DNA of 11,273 nt, from positions 1 to 11,273 of the forward strand of contig LT649948.1 of assembly GCA_900128395.1 (NCBI GenBank), written 5' to 3'. Each line of letters starts with the position of its first letter. The first letter of the stretch is position 1. This DNA is from Stramenopiles sp. TOSAG23-2 (lineage: Eukaryota; Sar). A model generated the notes under the pieces. It saw nothing but the letters and a program-made list of their open reading frames with translations. It was not told the DNA's origin and made no database searches. A program made the position numbers and the translations under genes. Positions 7,083 through 11,273 of the stretch are shown in pieces.

Positions 7083-8828
7083 TTACAAGCCCTGCATGGA
7101 ATTGGCCCGTCCCCTTTTGTTGGAGTGTCCTCCACCTTCATCCTGTCCTAAATTCACATACCGCTTATCACTAAGAATCAACCTAAGCCAACCATTAACA
7201 GTCTCTCTAGGAGCTTCAGGACAAGCTAGTAGATGGTTTTTAATATGATCATTTTTCCTGGTATGCCTTTTCTCAATTTTTTTTTCAACTGCATGAAACA
7301 TTTTTTTGCAGAATTTGCACTTAAATATGGGTGTACATGTTACTGCTGGGCAGCAGTCTTTATTGCCACACTTTACAGTAATTGGTCTTCTACTAGGCTT
7401 CTGGTTTACCCACTTTTCCAGTGCTTTTGCATTAGGACATATCCTATCAAGGCAGACCTTACCGTCACAATTGGCGAACCTTCTCGGGTTGCAATTTAGC
7501 CATTCTTTTGAAGAGGCCTTGTAACATACCGGGCACTGGATGGTATCGTCATTAACGCCAGCCTCTTCTGCTAAGTCCTTACATATCTTGTCCACATCTT
7601 CTGGTTTCATAATATTATCAGCTATATAATCCTTTAACTCAATACATTCCATATTAATAAATATTTCAAGTGACCACTTACGTTTTTTTTTTGACTGTCC
7701 ATTGTTAGTGATTTGACTCTGACTTGCTTCAGAAGCTATTAACTCATAAAGATTATCATGTGGTATATTTACATATACAATGGCATGGATTGGCCCATCG
7801 TCCTCGTGGGAATACTCCTCCAAAAGTTGTAATATGTAATCATTTTTTTTGTTTTGAGGGCAAATAAATTCCATATAATCCGTACTTTTGTTGTCTGCTA
7901 CTCGAGCTAATTTTTCGATCCATAGAGAAGGCTGTAAATCATCAACCATTTCCATGAACGTTTCCCGATTTTGTGGGAATCTTTTGTACCCGCCATATTC
8001 TTCATTGAGCCGTATTCCGGCTTCATTAGATTCAACCAAAAACCTAGTATTAAGATGAATATGATACCATTTACAAGCCGTCGTATGTTCCTTCATATGT
8101 TTCTTTAAATTTTCCAGCTTCCTACACACAGGGACGGCTACTAGATCGAAATCCTTTAACCGTTCAAAATAGTTTTTGTTACTATCTGTGGATGCTGGCA
8201 ATTGCAACCAATTTAGTTCTTTCATTGCATCTCGTACAAGAGATAATTTTCTCTCCGTTAAAATGGTTTTAATCATTTTTGTCTTCTTTGTATCGTACCT
8301 TGACAAATCTCGAACCACGTTGAAGCCATTTAAGCCTAATATTTCTCGGAGAAGGCTTAAAGCTGATTTTTTTGAGTTTACATTTGATTCGTTCGTTTGC
8401 TCTTCAAATCTTTTCTCAAAATTGTCACGAGTCTCAAATAACTCGTTTTTGTGGGGTTCAGTGACAAAAAATTCAACAGCGTAAAGATTGCCAGTTTCTT
8501 CTAGGCTCATTTGCTCCAAAACGTATACCGGGGCGTTTCCTATATCGTAAATCATGCTACCGGCTGCGAAAGAAAAAGGAAAATCTTCATAACATTTTTT
8601 AATTGTGGCAACAGCAGTTTTTCCATAGACAAATATTCTCTTAATGCAATATGGTGATGTATTAGAAATATTACATAAACAACAAATATGAAAACGTAAA
8701 TTAGGAAAATCTTGGTGTAATTTTTGATTAAAATTATCAGCATGATTAATTTTTTCTTTTAGTACTAAGAAAATCAAAATATGGAAATTGATATCTGGAC
8801 TAATAGAATACGATGTAGATGATGCCAT
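7083..8828 (-). CDS. Unrecognised 581-residue protein with C-terminal Cys/His array (BED-like zinc finger)
   Basis: The ORF runs from the ATG at 8828 to the TAA at 7083-7085 on the minus strand with no intron needed. I do not recognise residues 1-425; they look globular, with a small Cys cluster near 49-60 (CCLC). A basic run SKKKRK near 375 resembles a nuclear localisation signal. The last 150 residues hold a dense array: C432, C435, C446, C454, C459, C464, then C487, C492, C493, C498, C504, C507, H512, H522, H528, H532 and C536. The final part, CKFCKKMF ... HIKNHLLACPEAP, resembles BED-type zinc fingers, which often occur in hAT transposases and host proteins derived from them. A classical RING spacing is not met. 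Inference: a nuclear DNA-binding protein, possibly transposon-derived. No transposase catalytic motif or terminal repeats were seen around it. Its GC (about 40% in a sampled line) is well above the neighbouring VPS9 gene. Confidence 0.7.
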   Translation of the reverse strand: MASSTSYSISPDINFHILIFLVLKEKINHADNFNQKLHQDFPNLRFHICCLCNISNTSPYCIKRIFVYGKTAVATIKKCYEDFPFSFAAGSMIYDIGNAPVYVLEQMSLEETGNLYAVEFFVTEPHKNELFETRDNFEKRFEEQTNESNVNSKKSALSLLREILGLNGFNVVRDLSRYDTKKTKMIKTILTERKLSLVRDAMKELNWLQLPASTDSNKNYFERLKDFDLVAVPVCRKLENLKKHMKEHTTACKWYHIHLNTRFLVESNEAGIRLNEEYGGYKRFPQNRETFMEMVDDLQPSLWIEKLARVADNKSTDYMEFICPQNKKNDYILQLLEEYSHEDDGPIHAIVYVNIPHDNLYELIASEASQSQITNNGQSKKKRKWSLEIFINMECIELKDYIADNIMKPEDVDKICKDLAEEAGVNDDTIQCPVCYKASSKEWLNCNPRRFANCDGKVCLDRICPNAKALEKWVNQKPSRRPITVKCGNKDCCPAVTCTPIFKCKFCKKMFHAVEKKIEKRHTRKNDHIKNHLLACPEAPRETVNGWLRLILSDKRYVNLGQDEGGGHSNKRGRANSMQGL

Positions 8829-9440
8829 TTTTTTCGTGACAATCTTTTAATATGTACAATTAAAACTATTCAAACAACGACAATTATACAAAATAATCAG
8901 CAATATTACGCAACAATAACCAAGATAAATTAAGTTACAAGACCATAGGAGAATTTGTTAATTTTTGTTTTTATAAATATTTCTTGGCACCTTTAGCAAT
9001 TTCAACTATAGACAAATATATCTAATATATCATGGTGCAAGGTACTGTATCCTCGTACCTCGTACCAGGTATATCAGTATGACATATAAACACTTATACC
9101 GGAAGCTAAATAATCTGATTTTGCCTTGATATTGCATGCTATTAATATTTCAATAATCCAAGTTCAATCTCAGTCCATCATATTATCACACTACACTATC
9201 ATCTGCATTCTCTAACTAAGTACAAACTATACCACCTGTAAGACATAATAAATCAATACATAATAGTGCAATAAACTACCACGTATTGACGCTAATTTAC
9301 CTCCCCTTCTTTTTTGCTTCGACACCAGACGACGACTACCTGCATTCTTTTTGGCCCCCGCGCGTTGAAGATTCATTTTTACACCAAAATCACCTCCATA
9401 AAAGTATATTTTTTTGTAGAGTAAAATAAACTATATTTCC

Positions 9441-9450
9441 TATATAAAAA
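9441..9450 (+). promoter_or_regulatory. TATA-box-like element ahead of a GC-rich island
   Basis: TATATAAAAA is a canonical TATA match, directly followed by the most GC-rich stretch of the spacer. It is 420 bases ahead of the small gene at 9870, so it would imply a long leader, an unseen upstream exon, or a separate non-coding transcript. TATA-like strings are frequent in this DNA. Confidence 0.3.
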
Positions 9451-9561
9451 CCAACGCTACGCACTTGTGAGCTATTGCTGCCGGCGATCGCAGTAGGCGA
9501 TAATCTCAATTTCTACCTGCTTTCGCACAGAGCGAGCAATATACGGCGATTTCCGGACATC
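9451..9561 (+). other. GC-rich island with three GGCGAT motifs, ending at a T5 run
   Basis: The line 9481-9540 is 52% GC by count, against about 22-42% in lines sampled from the genes. GGCGAT occurs near 9483, 9497 and 9545, and GCGATCGC at about 9483-9490 is self-complementary. The stretch is bounded by the TATA-like element on the left and TTTTT (9562-9566) on the right, which together resemble a TATA-type pol III unit of about 90-100 nt. It does not match U6 snRNA or a tRNA as I remember them. A promoter element cluster is the simpler reading. Confidence 0.3.
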
Positions 9562-9869
9562 TTTTTGTTAATAACCTAAACGTGTTAATAGTTTAATAAG
9601 TATAATATAATTTAGGATTGAATTATAACTATATCGAGATAAAGTAGATATATGTTAGAAAAAAGTGGGGGGGATAGAGAGCAATGATTAGCAAGGTTTA
9701 CACGTAGTTGTGCATATTTCAAATGTGATATATTTCGAATATAAAAACATATTATTATAGCAAAAAAAATCAATAATAATACTACAGATATTTTTGTTGC
9801 TTCTTTATCTTATGGCATTTAAAAAATTAATCAACAAATAGATAAATGTTGCAAATCTAAAATAATAAG

Positions 9870-10469
9870 ATGAAGTGGCAAAATGAGGAAATTAAAAATT
9901 TAATCAATACTTATAAAAACGAAGGAAGTGGAAATGACCGAATCAACCGAACCGTGACAGGTTTCGTGAAATATCAGCGGGATAAAAAGTCCAAGCTTGT
10001 AAATGAAGTCATCACGCGGAAAAAAGAAGCCATTGAAAGGAAATTACGTGACTTGATTAGGTACAACTTTGGTTCAGACTATCAAAAGACGTTGTTGAAG
10101 GACAAGGAAAAGAAAAAAGAAGATTTTACGGACGATGATATCGATGCACTAATAAAGACAGAGACAGCTTTTAATGCATCAAAAACAGCACAGAAAACAG
10201 ATTTTACGGACGCTGATATCGACGCACTAATAAAGACAGAGACAGATTTTGATGCATCAAAAACAGCACAGAAAAGGTTTCTCTTTGATATACTATCTCT
10301 TACTTTTAATAAGAACGACGAGGAAAACATGAACAAGGTAAATAATAGCGTTGATGACTTTGACGTCCGCTATGGCGTTAATTGGAAGCCGGAAGTCTTT
10401 TTAAAATTCGATTTCGATTTCAACTTTATCCTAGAAATCAAAAAGTCAAAATGTGAAGGTATGCATTGA
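9870..10469 (+). CDS. Unrecognised 199-residue charged protein with a 26-residue tandem duplication
   Basis: The ORF starts at ATG 9870 and stops at TGA 10467-10469. The first 85 residues are Lys/Glu/Arg-rich and likely helical. Two adjacent 26-residue repeats follow, of the form DFTDxDIDALIKTET-x-F-x-ASKTAQK, and then a region with alternating Phe/Asp (KFDFDFNFILEI). No domain, signal peptide or membrane segment is recognised. GC in the repeat line is about 38%, higher than the surrounding spacers, which supports coding. The stop may be intronic: a possible intron at 10459-10529 would extend the protein to 221 residues ending at 10606. Without relatives to compare, a real but lineage-specific gene is the best call. 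Confidence 0.6.
   Translation: MKWQNEEIKNLINTYKNEGSGNDRINRTVTGFVKYQRDKKSKLVNEVITRKKEAIERKLRDLIRYNFGSDYQKTLLKDKEKKKEDFTDDDIDALIKTETAFNASKTAQKTDFTDADIDALIKTETDFDASKTAQKRFLFDILSLTFNKNDEENMNKVNNSVDDFDVRYGVNWKPEVFLKFDFDFNFILEIKKSKCEGMH
10122..10277 (+). repeat. 78-bp in-frame tandem duplication (two copies)
   Basis: Copy 1 is 10122-10199 and copy 2 is 10200-10277. They differ at 6 of 78 bases by eye. Those changes alter four amino acids (D to A, A to D, N to D, T to R), and only one codon change (GAT to GAC) is silent. The duplication keeps the reading frame. Confidence 0.9.
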
Positions 10470-10529
10470 AAATTATACACAATTCTCCAGACTGTAAACT
10501 CATGTTGAAAAATTATGTGTTGTCTATAG
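10459..10529 (+). other. Possible 71-bp intron at the end of the small repeat gene
   Basis: A GTATGC donor at 10459 and an acceptor ending TATAG at 10529 would remove the TGA at 10467 and join in frame to a further 25 codons, stopping at TAA 10604-10606. The added tail reads CVAKMHIKNVGSMYSTK and ends in a hydrophobic strand-like run. There is no clear TACTAAC branch site, only a weak TGTAAAC near 10493, so support is limited. Confidence 0.25.
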
Positions 10530-10606
10530 GATGTGTAGCCAAAATGCATATAAAAAATGTAGGAAGTATGTATAGCACGAAGTTTACATTCGTAATACAA
10601 TTGTAA

Positions 10607-10876
10607 ATATTAGTGAATTAATCTCTAAATGTATCGTATTAAAATGATACGAATACGAAAACGTACAAGTTTTTAAATGATCAATATTTTATGGAAATAT
10701 CAAAAGAAGTATACTGTATGTCTCTCGAGATATAAAATTAAACGCTTCTATAAGAAATTTAAAAAATCAATGTGTCTTAAAAAAAACACAAATATATATA
10801 TATTATATAATATATATATTATATATATTATACTCATCATATAAAAATTATTACGATTCATTGTCCATCTTTCAGT
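10607..10876. other. AT-rich spacer with (TA)n tract
   Basis: No gene is supported. A TA/TATA microsatellite occupies 10791-10832, and TCGTATT/AATACGA forms a 7-bp inverted repeat at 10634-10640 and 10652-10658. Confidence 0.5.
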
Positions 10877-11271
10877 TTAGTGAGATAGATATTACTGTCT
10901 CAGTTATTATATTCTTTCTGGAGAGTAGGAATTATCATGAGTAAATTAAAAAATAAATTATGCATTAATTAAATATATTATGCATATGATAATATATAAA
11001 TTTGTTTTACTCCCGTTCATTAACATCTCAAATCAAAAATGATTTAAACATATAATATATATTAACTTAGATTTTAAACATCAATATATATATATATATA
11101 ATTCTCTTATTTTATATATATATATATATATTTAACACGATAAAATACAAATAATATATACGACGATTATAATAATTTAATTTACGCATAATTTATTGTT
11201 TTAAATTTACTCATGATAATTCCTACTTTTCAAAAGAATACAATAACTGAAATAATCTATCTCACACTAAT
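10877..11271. mobile_element. MITE-like or foldback element with ~85-bp imperfect inverted arms
   Basis: The left arm (about 10877-10963) and right arm (about 11186-11271) are imperfect reverse complements. The longest uninterrupted match is 24 bases, 10924-10947 against 11204-11227; shorter matches include TGAGATAGAT, CAGTTATT, TATTCTTT and AAATTATGC. The spacer of about 220 bp is AT-rich, holds (TA)n runs at 11083-11100 and 11113-11131, and has no ORF. Matching arms with an unrelated non-coding centre fit a non-autonomous inverted-repeat element. The outer right end is at the window edge, so target-site duplications cannot be judged. Confidence 0.6.
11083..11131. repeat. Two (TA)n microsatellites inside the inverted-repeat spacer
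   Basis: Alternating TA runs lie at 11083-11100 and 11113-11131, separated by a short ATTCTCTTATT segment. They are simple-sequence DNA and are likely length-variable. Confidence 0.85.
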
Positions 11272-11273
11272 GT

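Larger units (their letters stand above)
8829..9869. other. Divergent intergenic region between the zinc-finger gene and the small repeat gene
   Basis: About 1 kb separates the two divergent starts and should contain both promoters. No coding ORF is supported. Notable contents are tandem CCTCGTA units at 9051-9064 flanked by GGTAC/GTACC, a TATA box at 9441-9450, and a GC-rich island from about 9451 to 9561. The rest is ordinary AT-rich DNA. An in-frame TAA at 9858-9860 fixes the small gene's start at 9870. Confidence 0.5.

Noticed and set aside
6988-7524. Short plus-strand ORFs overlapping the zinc-finger gene's 3' half
   Set aside because: They lie antisense to the Cys/His-coding region, show no domain, and are explained as shadows of the minus-strand gene.
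7083-8828. Zinc-finger gene as a RING E3 ligase
   Set aside because: The first cluster C-x2-C-x10-C-x7-C-x4-C-x4-C lacks the RING order of Cys/His pairs; only the BED-like end is recognisable.
9051-9066. Tandem CCTCGTA with GGTAC/GTACC arms as an operator
   Set aside because: Two 7-base units and a 5-bp arm are too little to call a regulatory site without comparison to relatives.
9451-9566. tRNA or U6 snRNA in the GC island
   Set aside because: No cloverleaf, A/B boxes or U6 ACAGAGA context was found; a short ACAGAGC string is not enough.

Overview
The window is AT-rich nuclear DNA from a eukaryote, probably a microbial one. Long AT-rich spacers, (TA)n microsatellites, homopolymer-coded Asn and Thr/Ser runs, TAA/TGA stops in the standard code, and one textbook spliceosomal intron (GTAAGT, TACTAAC, TTTGTAG) all argue against a bacterium. 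An early-diverging fungus or another AT-rich protist would fit. The sequence alone does not settle the lineage. No rRNA, tRNA, CRISPR array or bacterial operon was seen.

Layout from left to right. Positions 2-2677 (+) are the 3' part of an intron-free gene whose start lies before the window. It encodes a zinc metalloprotease of the metzincin clan, most like family M43 (pappalysin/cytophagalysin). It has Cys-rich modules at both ends, and a large low-complexity insertion (Lys/Gly repeats, then Pro-Arg repeats) splits its catalytic domain. A second Pro-Arg tract begins right at the window edge. Positions 3072-6640 (+) read as two separate ORFs, but an 83-bp intron at 5223-5305 joins them in frame. 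The product is a 1161-residue protein with two PH domains and a C-terminal VPS9 domain, so a predicted Rab5-family exchange factor. A 30-codon upstream ORF ends on its start codon. Positions 7083-8828 (-) encode an unrecognised 581-residue protein with a C-terminal Cys/His array whose last part resembles a BED-type zinc finger. Positions 9870-10469 (+, or to 10606 if a weak intron is real) encode an unrecognised small protein carrying a 78-bp tandem duplication. Positions 10877-11271 hold two imperfect inverted arms around a (TA)n-rich spacer, a MITE-like or foldback element at the right edge.

The genes do not look like one pathway. The VPS9 gene is a trafficking gene and the most AT-rich (22% GC in one sampled 60-base line). 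The protease, the zinc-finger gene and the small repeat gene are richer in GC (about 38-42% in sampled lines) and look accessory or lineage-specific. The most useful results are the intron that fuses PH-PH to VPS9, the split protease with Pro-Arg repeats, the orphan zinc-finger gene, and the unexplained 52% GC island near 9451-9561 behind a TATA box.
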